This document shows, piece by piece, positions 47,621-60,200 of a stretch of DNA of 64,000 nt. The translations under genes were made by a program, and so were the position numbers. The stretch is from NCBI RefSeq assembly GCF_023091745.1, contig NC_068930.1, positions 6,098,262-6,162,261 of the forward strand, in the 5' to 3' direction. How positions within the stretch are numbered: position 1 is the first letter of the stretch; every line of letters starts with the position of its first letter. Origin of the DNA: Budorcas taxicolor. Its lineage: Eukaryota > Chordata > Mammalia > Artiodactyla > Bovidae. The notes below the pieces were generated by a model. That model ran no database searches. It was not told where the DNA came from and saw only the letters and a list, made by a program, of their open reading frames with translations.

Positions 47621-48455
47621 GTGAAGGAACATGATAAAAATCCAGCAAACCAAACAAAAGAAGAGGAAATAGGGAATCTACCTGAAAAAGAATTCAGAAT
47701 AATGATAGTAAAGATGATCCAAATCCTTGAAAACAAAATGGAGTTACAGATAAATAGACTAGAGACAAGGACTGAGAAGATGCAAGAAATGTTCAACAAA
47801 GACCTACAAGAAATAAAGAAGAGTCAATCGATAATGAACAATGCAATAACTGAGATTAAACACATTCTGGAGGGAACCAACATTAGAATAACTGAGACAG
47901 AAAAGAGGATAAGTGAAGTGGAAGACAGAATGGTGGAAATAAATGAAGCAGAGAGGGAAAAAAAAATAAAAACAAATGAGGACAACCTCAGAGAACTCCA
48001 GGACAACATTATATGCTCCAACATTCTAATCATAGGTGTCCCAGAAGAAGAAGACAAAAAGAAAGGGCATGAGAAAATACTTGAAAAGAAAATAGTCGAA
48101 GACATCCCTAAAATGGGGAAGGAAACAGTCACCCAAGTCCAAGAATCCCAGAGTCCCAAACAGGGTAAATCTAAGGTGAAACACCACCAGGCACATAATA
48201 ATCAAGCTAACAAAACCTAAATAAAAAGAGCAAACTTTAAAAGCAGCAAGGGAAAAGCAACAAATAATGCACAAGGGGATCCCTATAAGAATAACAACTG
48301 ATCATTCAGTAGAAACTCTTCAGGCCAGAAGGGAATGGGAGGACATACAAAGAGTGATGAAAGAGAAAAACCTACAACCAAGATTACTCTACCCAGCAAG
48401 GATCTCATTCAGATATGAAAGAGAAATCAAAAGCTTTACAGACAAAAGCTGAGAG
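47621..48455 (+). pseudogene. L1-BT ORF1 (RNA-binding protein), broken
   Basis: ORF1p is the trimeric RNA-binding partner that packages L1 RNA. The first frame (199 codons, 47621-48220) begins MKEHDKNPANQTKEEE. A long heptad-rich coiled coil covers about residues 25-115 (LENKMELQINRLETRTEKM onward). The RRM starts near residue 130 (NILIIGVPEEED). A stop then interrupts the frame at 48218-48220. The C-terminal domain continues in another frame at 48267-48455 (LQARREWEDIQRVMKEKNLQ, then RISFRYEREIKSFTDK). The intact protein would be about 280 to 340 residues. The start is plausible but not proven, since the upstream sequence has no competing in-frame ATG that I could judge. Confidence 0.85.
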
Positions 48456-49196
48456 AATTCAGCACCCCCAACTGCTCTTCAACAAATGCAAAAGGATTTT
48501 CTTTAGACAGGAAACACAGAAAAACTTTGCAAAAATGAACCCAAAAGAACAAAGGAAATGGTAACATGTTCACACTTATTAATAATTACCTTAAACTTAA
48601 AAGGGTTGAATGCTGCAACCAAAAGACAAAGACTGGCTGAATGGATACAAAAACAAAACCCCTATATATGCTGTCTACAAGAAATTCACCTCAAACCTAT
48701 GGACATATACAAGCTGAAAGTGAGGGGCTGGGAACAAAATATTTGATGCAAATGGAGACCAAAAGAAAGCAGGAGTAACAATACTCATATCAGACAAAAT
48801 AAACTTTGAAATAAAGAACATGATAAGAGACAAAGAAGGCCACTATATAATGATCAAGGGATCAATACAAGAAGCAGATATAACAATTATAAATATATAT
48901 GCACCCAACATAGGAGCATCTCAATACTTAAGGCAAATTCTAACAAGTACGAAAGGGGAAATTAACAGTAACATAATAATAGTGGGGGAATTCAATACCC
49001 CCACTCACAACTGTGGATAGAATAAGTAAACAGAAAATTAGCAAAGAAGCTCAAGCTTTAAATTATACAATGGACTAGTTAGACCTAACCGATATCTACA
49101 GGGCATTTCACCACAAAACAATGGATTTCACCTTTTCCTCAAGTGCACAAGGAACATTCTCCAGAATGCATTACTTATTACGCCACATCTAGCCTT

Positions 49197-49664
49197 GGTC
49201 CATCTAGTCAATGCTATGGTTTTCCCAGTAGTCATGTATGGATGTGACAGTTGGACTATAAAGAAAGCTGTATGCCAAAGAATTGATGCTTTTGAACTGT
49301 GATGCTGGAGAAGACTCTTGAGAGTCCCTTGGACTGCAAGGAGATCAAACCCGTCAATCCTAAAGGAAATCAACCCTGAATATTCATTGGAAGGACTGAT
49401 GCTGAAGCTGAAGCTCCAATACTTTGGCTACGTGATGCAAAGAAATGACACTTTGGAAAAGATCCTGATGCTGGGAAAGATTGAAGGCAGGAGGAAAAGG
49501 GGACAACAGAGGATGAGATTGTTGGATGGAATCACTGATTCAATGGACATGAGTCTGAACAAGCTCTAGGAGTTGGTGATGGACAGGGGAGCCTGGCGTG
49601 CTGTAGTCCATGGGGTCTCAAAGAGTTGTACACAACTGAGAGAATGAACTGATAACTGACTGAG
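49197..49664 (+). mobile_element. BovB 3' fragment in L1 ORF2
   Basis: Sense BovB from 'ggtccatctagtcaatgc' to 'gaactgataactgactgag'. The L1 sequence 'catctagccttgg' breaks off at the left, and 'ctagggtaaat' resumes at the right, so the target duplication is about ctagg with some loss. Confidence 0.88.
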
Positions 49665-51380
49665 CTAGGGTAAATTTTTTAAAATTGAAATATTTTCAAG
49701 CATCTTTTCTGATCACAATGTGGTAAGATTACATATCAACTACAGGGGGAAAAAATACTATAAAAAAACAAGAAACATGGAAGCTAAACAACACACTTCT
49801 GAATAACCAGCAGACCACAGAAGTCAAAAAATGCATAGAAGCAAATGATAATAAAACACGACAACACAATACCTATAAATTCAGTAAAAGCAGTACTAAG
49901 ATAAGAGAGAGGTTCCTGGGAATACAATCCTACCTCAAGAAACAAGAGAAACATCAGATAAACCTAACTTTATACCTAAACCAACTAGAAAAAAACCAAA
50001 GTTAGTAGAAGGCAAGAAATCACAGAAATCAAAGCAGAAATAAATGAAAAAGAAATGAAGGAGACTATGGCAAAAATCAACAAAACTAAAAACTGATTCT
50101 TCAAGAAGATAAACAAAATAGACAAGCCATTAGCCAGACTTATCAGGAAAAAACAGAGGAAGAATCAAATCAATAAAATTTGAAGTGAAAATGGAGAAAT
50201 TACGACAGCACAGAAATGCAAATGATCATAAGAGAGTGGCCTATGAGCAACTATAGGCCAATAAAATGGACAACTTGGACAAAACAGACAAATTCTTAGA
50301 AAAGTATAACCTTACAAAACTGAATCAGGGAGAAATACAAAATCTGACAAGTTCAATCACAAGCACAGAAATTGAAACTGAATTCAAAAATCTTTCAACA
50401 AACAAAAGCCCATTATCAGATGATTTCACAAGTGAATTCTAATAAAAATTTAGAGAAGAGCTAACATCTATCCTACTCAAACTCTTCCAGAAAATTCCAG
50501 AGGAGGGTAAACTCCCAAATTCATTCTATGAGATTACCATCACCCTAATACCAAAACCAGACAAAGATGCCACACACACACACACAAACTACAGGCCGGT
50601 ATCACTGATGAACATAGACATAAAAATCCTCAACAAAATTCTCCCAAACGGAATCCAACAATATATTTTAAAAGATCATACATCATGATCAAGTGGACTT
50701 TATTTCAGGGATGCAAGAATTCTTCAATACTCTCAAATCAATCAATGTGATATACCATATTACAAATTGAAAAGATAAAACATACAACAAATTGAAAGAT
50801 AAAAGCCATGTGATTATCCCAATAGGTGCAGAGAAAACCTTTGACAAAACTCAGAACCTGTTTATGATAAAAAAAAAAAAAAACACTCAGAAAGCAGGCA
50901 TAGAAGGAATGTACCTCAACATAATAAAAGCCATATATGACAAACCCACAGAAAACATTATCTTCAATGGCAAAAAATTGAAAACATTTTCTTTAAATCA
51001 AGAATAAGACAAGGGTGCCCACTCTCACCACTACTATTCAACATAATTTTGGAAGTCCTAGCCACAGCAATCAGAGAATAAAAAGAAAGAAAAGGAATTC
51101 AGATTGGAAAAGAAGAACGAAAACTCTCACTGCTTTCAAATGACATGATCCTCTACACAGAAAACCCTAATAACACCACCATAAAATTACTAGAACTAAT
51201 CAATAAATATAGTAAAGTTTCAGGATATAAAATTAATACACACAAATACATTGCATTTCTATACACTAACATAGGAAAAATAGAAAGAGAAATTAAGGAA
51301 ACAATATCATTCACCATTGCAACAGAAATTATAAAACACTTAGGAATAAATCTACCTAAAGAAACAAAAGACTTATATAT

Positions 51381-52330
51381 CAGTTCAGTTCAGTCACTCA
51401 GTCATGTCCGACTGTTTGTGACCCCATGAATCGCAGCACGCCGGGCCTCCCTGTCCATCACCAACTCCCGGAGTTCACTCAGACTCATGTCCATCGAGTC
51501 AGTTATGCATTCAGGCATCTCATCCTCTGTCGTCCCCTTCTCCTCATGCCCTCAATCCCTCCCAGCATCAGAGTCTTTTCCAATGAGTCAATTCTTTGCA
51601 TGAGGTGGCCAAAGTACTGGACTTTCAGCTTCAGCATCATTCCTTCCAAAGAAATCCCAGGGCTGATCTCTTTCAGAATGGACTGGTTGGATCTCCTTGC
51701 AGTCCAAGGGACTCTCAAGAGTCTTCTCTGACACCACAGTTCAAAAGCACCAATTCTTCAGCGCTCAGCTTTCTTCACAGTCCAACTCTCACATCCATAC
51801 ATGACCACAGGAAAAACCATAGCCTTGACTAGATGGACCTTTGATGGCAAAGTAATGTCTCTGCTTTTCAATATGCTATCTAGGTTGGTCATAACTTTTC
51901 TTCCAAGGAGTAAGCGTCTTTTAATTTCATGGCTGCAGTCACCATCTGCAGTGATTTTGGAGCCGAAGAAAATAAAATCTGACACTGTTTCCACTGTTTC
52001 CCCATCTATTTCCCATGAACTGATGGGACTGGATGCCATGATCTTCATTTTCTGAATGTTGAGCTTTAAGCCAACTTTTTCACTCTCCTCTTTCACTTTC
52101 ATCAAGTGGCTTTTTAGTTCCTCTTCACTTTCTGCCATAAAAGTGGTGTCATCTGCATATCTGAGGTGATTGATATTTCTCCTGGCAATCTTGATTCCAG
52201 CTTGTGTTTCTTCCAGCCCAGCGTTTCTCATGATGTACTCTGCATAGAAGTTAAATAAGCAGGGTGACAATATACAGCCTTGACCTACTCCTTTTCCTAT
52301 TTGGAACCAGTCTGTTGTTCCATGACCAGT
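51381..52330 (-). mobile_element. BovB 3' fragment, antisense, in L1 ORF2
   Basis: It begins with the reversed ctgaa tail (cagttcagttcagtc) and ends at 'catgaccagt'. The minus-strand frame 51758-52378 includes RYADDTTFMAES with an intact YADD box, and the rest of the C-terminus is in 51503-51718. Flanking 'tatat' and 'atata' words give only a short candidate target duplication. Confidence 0.9.
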
Positions 52331-53783
52331 CATATAGAAAAGTATAAAACACTGTTGAAAGAAATTGGAGTGACACAAGTAGACGGAGAAATACCATGTT
52401 CATGGATTGCAAGAATGAATATAGTGAAAATGAGTATACTACCCAAAGCAATCTATAGAGTCAATGCAATCCCTATCAAGCTACCGATGGTATTTTTCAC
52501 AGAACTAGAACAAAAAAAATCACAATTTGTATGGAAACACAATAAACCTCGAATAGCCCAAGCAATCTTGAGAAAGAAGAATGGAACTTGCGGAATCAAC
52601 CTTCCTGACTTCAGACTATACTACAAAGCTACAGTCATCAAGAGAGTATGATACTGGCACAAAGACAGAAATATAGATCAATGGAACAAAATAGAAAGCC
52701 CAGAGATAAATCCACACACCTATGGACATCTTATCTTTGACAAAGGAGGCAAGAACATACAATAGAGAAAAGACAATCTATTTAACAAGTGATACTGGGA
52801 AAACAGGTCAACCATGTGTAAAGTAATGAAACTAGAACACTTTCTAACACCATACACAAAAATAAGCTCAAAATGGATTAAAGAGCTAAATGTAATACCA
52901 GAAGCTATAAAAGTCTTACAGGAAAACATAGGTAGAACACTGACATAAATCACAGCAAGAGCCTCTATGACCCACCTCCCAAATAATGGAAATAAAAACA
53001 AAAATAAACAAATGGGACCTAACTAATAAAAGCTGTTTTACAATGAAGGAAACTATAAGCAAGGTGAAAAGTAGCCTCGAGAATGGGAGAAATAATAGCA
53101 AATGAAACAACCAAAAAAGAATTAATCTTCAAAATATACAAGCAGCACATATGGCTCAATGAATAACCCAATCTAAAAGGGGAAAAAAGAACTAAACAGA
53201 TATTTCTCCTAAGAAGACATATAGATGGCTAATAAACACATGAAAAGATGCTAAGCATCACTTATTACTAGAGAAATACAAATCTAAACCACAATGAGGT
53301 ATCATCTCATGCTGGTCAGAATGACTGCCATCAAAAAGTCTACAAACAATAAGGAGTGGAGGGGGTGTAGAGAAATTGAACCTCTTACACTGTTGGTTAG
53401 AGTGTAAACTAGTACAGCCACTATGGAGAAAAGAGTGGAGACTCCTTTAAAAAGTGGAAATAAAACTGCCATACAACCCAGCAATCCCACTTATGGGCAT
53501 ACACACTGAGGAAATCAGAATTGAAAGAGATACATTACCCCAATGTTCATTGCAGCACTGTTTACAGTAGCTAGGACATAGAAGTAACCTAGATGTCCAT
53601 CGGCAGATGACTGGATAAGGAAGTTTTGCTACATATATACAATGGAATATTACTCAGCTATAAAAAGGAACACATTTGAGTCAGTTCTAATGAAGTGGAT
53701 GAACCTGGAGACTGTTATACAGAGTGTAGTAAGTCAGAAAGAGAAACACCAATACTGTATATTAATGCATATATATGGGATTT

Positions 53784-54065
53784 TGGAGAAGGAAATGGCA
53801 AGCCACGCCAGTACTCTTGCCTGGAAAACCCCATGGATGGAGGAGCCTGGTAGGCTGCAGTCCATGGGGTCACAGAGAGTTGGACACGACTGAGCGACTT
53901 CACTTTCACTTTTCACTGTCATGCATTGAAGAAGGAAATGGCAACCCTCTCCAGTACTCTTGCCTGGAGAATCCCAGGGACAGCAGAGTCTGGTGGGCTG
54001 CTGTCTGTGGGGTCGCACAGTGTTGGACACAACTGAAGTGACTTAGCAACAGCAGCAGCAGCAGC
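53784..54065 (+). mobile_element. BOV-A2 SINE at the end of L1 ORF2
   Basis: Dimeric SINE with an (agc)n tail, flanked by perfect 11-bp copies atatgggattt at 53773-53783 and 54066-54076. It splits the last codons of ORF2 just before the stop. Confidence 0.95.
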
Positions 54066-54573
54066 ATATGGGATTTAGAAAGATGGTATTGGCATTCCTA
54101 TATGCAAGGCAGCAAAAGAGAGACAGATATAAAGAATAGACTTTTGGACTCTTGGGAGTAGGTGAGGGTGGGATGATTTGAAAGATATCATTGAAACATA
54201 TATATTGCCATATGTAAAATAGATGACCAGGGCAAGTTCAATGCATGAAGCTGGGCACTCAAAGTCAGTGTTCTGGGACAACCCAGAAGAATGAGGTAGG
54301 GAGGGAGGTGAGTGGGGGTTCAGTCTAGGGGGACACATGTGCACCTATGGATGATTCATGTTAATGTATGACCAAAAAAACCACAACATTGCAAAGTAAT
54401 TATCCTCTAATAAGAACAAAATAAGTTCTTTTTTTAAGAAAAAGAAAGCAACAAGCACTAAAAGAGAGTAGAAGATGATTTTTCAGATCTCAGAAATTTC
54501 TCAGAATTAAAGGACATGAATTTAAACTCAAAAGGTTGGTAAAAAACCTAATACAATAGATTTTTTTTTAAGT

Positions 54574-54995
54574 CAAGCCTGACCTCGCATGGGGAAATTG
54601 ACAAGATGGCACCATGTGCTTGCCCCATGCTCTCATGTCCTCACCCCACGTTCTGTAAACAATGAGCTTGCACTTGTGTTGCAGCTGAGATCGCTTATGG
54701 CACTGCACATGCGTGTCAGGAGGTACTCGCTTGGCCACGGGCTACTTTTGTTCTGTAAGTATATATAAGCTTCACCTGGAAAAGCCCTGAAGGGTTGTGT
54801 GGTTATGTTGTATTATGTTATGTCTGCTGCTACAGCTGCTGCACCAGCCAGGAGAGAATAAACACATCTGCAGTTCCTGTGGCTCCTTGCATTTTCTTCC
54901 AGCCTCTTAGGTTGTGTCTTGTCTACAGTGGGTTCAGCGAACAGTGCACACTGTGAGATACAGCGAGATAATTGGCACTGTAAGCAGGATCAGCA
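54574..54995 (+). mobile_element. Solo LTR with possible leader remnant
   Basis: TATA-like 'gtatatataagc' lies near 54758-54769 and a poly(A) signal 'gagaataaacac' near 54856-54867. The pyrimidine-rich 'ccttgcattttcttccag' U5-like stretch follows. It ends near 'attggcactgtaagcagg', which could be the start of a retroviral leader. It lies inside the ancient LINE. No coding sequence. Confidence 0.55.
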
Positions 54996-55420
54996 ACACA
55001 CCTTGAAAAATATCACAATTCTGGTAAGCAACCTACGATTCTAAGAGGAAAAAAAAAATATGTCAGATAAAAGGATTAAAAATGAAAAGGGCTTTTTAAT
55101 TCACAATACAAATCTGAAAGTTGAAAACAACACAGCAAAACTTTTGAAGTTCAGAAGGAAAATTACTTCCAAATTTAAAAAATTCTTTTTTTTAAAAAAA
55201 AGAAAATGATCTATTAAGCATGAGACTTGAATAAAGGTAGCAACCTTTCCCTTTTCTCAGGAAGCAACTAGAAAAAAACCTGTACCAACACAAGAGAAGA
55301 TTCAGTAATGATGCCCAGGCCTCTAAGATGTAGTGAAGTCCCTTGAGTACAGGGCCCAGGTCATTCTCAGGATCCTGAGAGGGAAGGGCAGGCACAGCTG
55401 GGACACCCACAAGATACAAA

Positions 55421-55716
55421 AGTGGACCTGAAATCTCTTGGAAATCTTTCTATAGGATCATGGAATTGTATTTTAACGAGATTTAGACATTGGGGAAGGT
55501 TTAGGTCTGGAATAAAAGGTAAATTCATAAGAAACTAAGCAACTAAAAAGAAGACAGTTAACTTTAGGGACAAATTTTATGCAAACAAAAGCAACTGCCT
55601 GCCAGTTGGCTCACCTATGTATACAATTTACCTAACAATAATGAGGTAAACAATAAATACTAATTTAAACTGAAATATGTTAAAATTATATTAAGATCAT
55701 TGGAGTTGAGGAAATG

Positions 55717-55718
<2 letters not shown>
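55421..55718. other. Unrecognised non-coding DNA
   Basis: May be a further decayed part of the ancient LINE, but no clear match. Confidence 0.4.

Positions 55719-55755
<37 letters not shown>
55719..55755. repeat. (GT)n microsatellite
   Basis: About 18 uninterrupted GT units. Likely polymorphic in length. Confidence 0.97.
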
Positions 55756-55793
55756 GGCAACAGCAGGAGTGAGTTAAAACTTTATCTTCTCAT

Positions 55794-56020
55794 CACGCAT
55801 CTGTTCACTTATGTGGGCTCAGTCATGTCCAACTCTATGTGACCTTATGGACTGTAGCCCTCCGGGCTCTTCTGTCCATGGGATTCTCCAGGCAAGAATG
55901 TTGGAGTGCGTTCCAATTTCTTCTTCCAGGGGATCTTCCCTACCCATGGATTGGACCCACATCTCCTGCATCTCCTGCACCACAGGGGGATTCTTTAATG
56001 CTTAGCCATCAGGGAAGCCC
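55794..56020 (-). mobile_element. Bov-tA SINE
   Basis: Antisense SINE between two copies of tatcttctcat (55783-55793 and 56021-56031). Confidence 0.92.
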
Positions 56021-56031
56021 TATCTTCTCAT

Positions 56032-56357
56032 GCTGTGCTGTAGTGGGCTTAGTCACTCAGTGCTGTCCAACTCTTTGTGTCCCCATCGACTGTAGCCCAC
56101 CAGGCTCCTCTGTCCATGGGATTCGCCAGGCAAGAGTACTGGAGTGGGAGCCTCCTCCAGGGGAATTTCCCAAGCTAGGGATAAAACCCAGGCCTTATGT
56201 ATTGCAGGCAGATTCTTTACCATCTGAACCACCAGGGAAGCCTGTGGGTACTGGAGTGGGTAGCCTATCCTTTCTCCAGGGGATCTTCCTGACCCAGGAA
56301 TCAAACTGGGGTCTTCTGCATTGCGGGGATTCACTAGCTGTGCTACCAGGGAAGCCC
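56032..56357 (-). mobile_element. Long Bov-tA-type SINE stacked on the same target
   Basis: Antisense SINE with the same extra unit as the copy at 41254-41581. It lies between the second target copy (56021-56031) and a third (atcttctcat at 56358-56367). Confidence 0.92.
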
Positions 56358-56367
56358 ATCTTCTCAT

Positions 56368-57060
56368 AGATAAGGTCAAAAACTGAAAAATTAAGAAGTG
56401 ACAATATAGCCATGTTATACACAGTTATGAAAATAAAACCAAAAGAAACATTTAAAAAGGTAAGGGCTCTGTAGAATAGGATATTGAGGATGTAGTAGAC
56501 AGTATTGTTAAAATAATAAACCTTGTAAAAATATTTCTTTTAAACTATATGGATACATACATTGATGAAAGAAAAGCTAACACAGGTGTCCAACATAAAG
56601 ATGAAGTTACTTTTCCCATAAGCTGTTCACCTGGTGTCCAGGTAAGAGATTTGAGAGCTTTCCTCCTACATTTCACACTATCCTAAATCCTAACTCCTAC
56701 CCACTCCATGGCTAAAGAAGTGATAATAGTCACAAACAAATAGTAAAAAACAAATTTTTTGTACTATCCTTACCCCTCAAAAAATTGGGATGGCCTCAAT
56801 TATCATATCTCCCAAGATTTGCCTTCTTCCTATACATCACCTTATTGGTTTTTATTTAAATTTATTGAGGAGTATTTAGACAGCATAATCATATATCATG
56901 ACTTCATCAAAAGTGTTGAGCTGGACATAAAGCAACCACCTTCTATGATGGCTTACTATTTTTGTCAGTTGGGATGGGTTAAACTCACAGTCCTTTAACA
57001 CTATCCCACAATCTCAGTAGTTTTAACACAAAAACGTCAATCTTCCTCTCAAAATATACT
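56368..57060. other. Unrecognised AT-rich DNA
   Basis: No gene or familiar repeat seen. Confidence 0.5.
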
Positions 57061-57061
57061 C

Positions 57062-57290
57062 TAAGGAAACAGAGAAACTATTATTCAACACAGTTTTGGA
57101 AGTCCTCAGCCACCACTGGCAGAGAAGAAAGAGAAATAAAAGGAAACCAGATTGGAAAACAAGAAGTAAAACTCTCACTACTTGCAGACAGCATTATAAT
57201 ATACATAGAAACCCTAAAGATACCACCAGAAAATTATAACAGCTAATAAATGAATTTAGCAAAGTCACAACATACAAAATTAGTAGTCTA
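57062..57290 (+). mobile_element. L1 ORF2 fragment
   Basis: Sense palm-region piece: 'attcaacacagttttggaagtcct', 'gattggaaaacaagaagtaaaac', and 'cagacagcattataatatacat' where YADD would lie. It is short, diverged and adjoins an antisense L1 5' region. Confidence 0.75.
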
Positions 57291-60200
57291 TGATTCAAAT
57301 GTTGGGGCACTTAATGTTGTCCCAGAGGTCTCTGAGGCTGTCCTCTTTTCTTCTTTATTCTGCTCTGCTTCTGTTATTTCCATTATATCTTCTAACTTGC
57401 TTATTTTTTTTTTTTGCCTCAATTACTATACTGTTGGTTCCCTGTAGTGTATTTTTAATCTGTTTTTGCATTGTTCATTAATCTTTAATTCTTCTAGATC
57501 CTTGTTAAACATTTGTTGCATCTTCTTGATCTATTCCTCCAGTCTATTAACCTGTGCTTCCATTTTGTTTTCAAGATTTTGGATCATTTTTACTATCATT
57601 ATTCTGAATTCTCTTTCAGGTAGATTCCCTATCTCCTCCTCCTGGGTTTGACCTGGTTGGTTTTTACCACATTCCTTCACCAGCTGCATATTTCTCTGTC
57701 TTTTCATTTTGTTTAGTTTGCTATGTTTGAGGTCTCCTTTCTGCAGGTTGGAAGGTCATAGTTACTCTTAATTGTGGAATCTGCCCACTATGGGTTGATT
57801 TAGACTGATGCCTTGTGAAGGTTTCCTAGTTGGGGGACTTGTGCCTGTGTTTTGGAGGATGGAGCTGGATCTTACCTCTCTGAAGGGCAGTTCATATCTT
57901 GTAGAGTTTTTGTGTGTCTATTGGTTGGTATGGCTTTGGGCAGCCTGTTCGTTAATGTGCAAGGTTGTGTTCCTGTTTTGTTGAAGGATATGTGTGGGGT
58001 ATTCTGCACTGGAATTTGCTGGCTTTTGGGTGGAACTTGGTCTCAGGGTCAGCATGGAGGCCTTTGGGCAGACTCTTGTTTATTAATGCTCTAAGCAGTC
58101 AGAAGTTCTCTGATGGTCCAAAGTCTGGAATTGAATCTACTGCCTCTGGGGTTCAGGTCTGATCACTTACAGTAGCTTCAATACTTCCAGGCCACACAGC
58201 ACAGAAGAAAAAACCCTTAGGTTAATGGTGAAATATTCTCAATAGTCAGGAACACTCAAAGGATTTACAGACTTATACTGAGGGAGAAACTAGAAGAGGG
58301 AGAAGAAGGAAAGGAGAAGAAAGGAGCAGAGGGAGAAAGAAGGAAAAGGTGAAAAGAGAGTGGCAAAAGAGAAAAGAGCAATCAAGCCAATAATCAAACC
58401 CTAAGTGAAAATGGGAACTAAAAATTAGACTCTCAGATATACAAAATTAATTATAAAAGATCAAAAAGCAAAAATTAAAAACCTAGAATAAAAATTGGAT
58501 TCTCAAAAGTACCATATCAAAACCAAAATATCAAACAAAATATTTAAAAATATAGAATTTATTTTTAAAATTTGGTGGTTTTTATTTTTTTAATGTAAAA
58601 GGAGGCTAAAAAAATAAAAATTATTGAAAGAGACACATGTACCCCAATGTTCATCACAGCACTGTTTATAATAGCCAGGACAGGGAAACAACCTAGATGT
58701 ACATCAGCAGATGAATGGATAAGAAAGCTGTGGTACATATACACAATGGAGTATTACTCAGCCATTAAAAAGAATACATTTGAATCAGTTCTAATGAGAT
58801 GGATGAAACTGGAGCCGATTATACAGAGTGAAGTAAGCCAGAAAGAAAAACACCAATACAGTATTCTAACACATATATATGGAATTTAGAAAGATGGCAA
58901 TGATGACCCTGTATGCAAGACAGCAAAAGAGACACAGATGTGTAGAGTGGACTTTTGGACTCTGAGGGAGAGGGAGAGGGTGGGATGATTTGGGAGAATG
59001 GCATTGAAACATGTATAGTATCATGTAAGAAACGAATCGCCAGTCTATGTCCGATGCAGGATGTAGGATGCTTGGGGCTGGTGCACGGGGATGACCCAGA
59101 GAGATGATATGCGGAGGGAGGTGGGAGGGGGGTTCATGTTTGGGAACGCATGTACACCCGTGGTGAATTCATGTCAATGTATGGCAAAACCAATACAGTA
59201 TTGTAAAGTAAAAATAAAAATTTAAATAAATAAATAATAAAAAATAAAAATTAAAGGAATAATAAAGAGCCGTATTAAGACAATATGAGAAATAAAAAAA
59301 TGGGGAGAAAAATAATAATTAAAAAATAGGAGGTGGAAAATATATATAGGGTCATAGTGAGGGGAATGTCCATGTGATTCCTCTATTTTCCTGCTTCAGT
59401 TGATTAGCCTGCTCAGAAGGTCCTCCAATATATCTAGAAAGATCTGTGGACCTGCTGTGGGCAGTGTGGAGTGAGTTCGACACAGATATTCCCTTGCTCC
59501 ACATTGAGGCTTTTTACTCTCAAAGTTCACAGTTGCCACCAAAGCACACAGCCTCAGGTTAATTGTGAGATTTTAATTTGCTGCATCTGCCACTTCTTGG
59601 GGAGTCCCCGTTCTTTGCTCTGCTCATACTTCCACTCTGATCTTTGGCCCACATCTGCTTACCAGTCCCTCTCCAAGGTCTGATCTCAAGGGGGCAAGAG
59701 TGGCTGCCCACCCAGACTCACTTGCTCAGCTGTGCTATGGGGAGCAAGGGCCCTGCAGATGCCACTGTGATGTGTGGGGAGTGCTCGCCATGGCTGAGCC
59801 ACATGAGGTCCCCACAGCCTGAGGTGAGTTGTGCATTTGCCGGTGGAGTTAGGTCTGGTTTGTGGGATCCTTGGCAGAGCCAAGCCACTTGGGCTTCCAG
59901 CTGGGCCACCCAAGGGTCGCCACAGTGTTAGGCAGATTGTGAGCTTCCCTGGGGAAGTTGGTCTCAGGTTGTGACACGTTTGGCAGATCTAAGCCACTCA
60001 GTATCCCAGGAAGACATGGGTAATGGCCCACAGCTATTCACAGCTTGATGATGGATGGGTAGATGTGATCTCTGGGGCTAAGATTGTACTGGCCCCTTGC
60101 CTTCTACCTCCAGCAGTTGCATGCCTGCTTCTCTACCTCTGGGACCTTAGACCGCAGCTGACTTGCCCTGCTTCACTATTCACTAGGGTGTGGTCGATTG

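Larger units (their letters stand above)
48558..54078 (+). pseudogene. L1-BT ORF2 (endonuclease-reverse transcriptase), broken
   Basis: The endonuclease domain opens at 48558 (ITLNLKGLNAATKRQRLAEW, then CCLQEIHLK) and shifts frame near 48745. It continues at 48820-49020 (IINIYAPN, IIIVGEFNTP); in active L1 the last motif reads GDFN. A BovB then interrupts it. The palm region (about 50400-51300) holds recognisable pieces (GAEKTFDKTQN at 50840, RQGCPLSPLLFN-like coding at 51010) but is full of stops; the YADD position at about 51140 is altered ('aatgacatgatcctc'). The C-terminal third resumes at 52331 after the antisense BovB and ends with the IYGI stop region near 54078. It is non-functional. 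Confidence 0.85.
45069..54442 (+). mobile_element. Full-length L1-BT with three nested insertions
   Basis: It runs from a 5' start with a YY1-like caagatggc (45083-45091) to an A-rich tail, flanked by agaaagcaacaag at 45056-45068 and 54443-54455. Order: 5' UTR (to about 47620), ORF1 (47621-48455), ORF2 (48558 to about 54078) and 3' UTR. A sense BovB (49197-49664), an antisense BovB (51381-52330) and a BOV-A2 (53784-54065) lie inside ORF2 or at its end. Without these, about 7.7 kb remains, close to a complete L1-BT. Both genes are broken, so it is no longer autonomous. Confidence 0.92.
44700..55420 (+). mobile_element. Ancient LINE (L1M/HAL1 ORF1-like), interrupted
   Basis: Three sense pieces seem to belong together: about 44700-45068, 54443-54573 and about 55000-55420. 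Together they follow the order of the ORF1 region of an old L1-lineage element: 'ggaccaatgatcaagtaaaaggagtttcagaaag', then 'cagaattaaaggacatga', then 'ttctcaggaagcaactaga'. The full-length L1-BT and an LTR interrupt it. Frames are lost. Family assignment is by eye and tentative. Confidence 0.5.
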
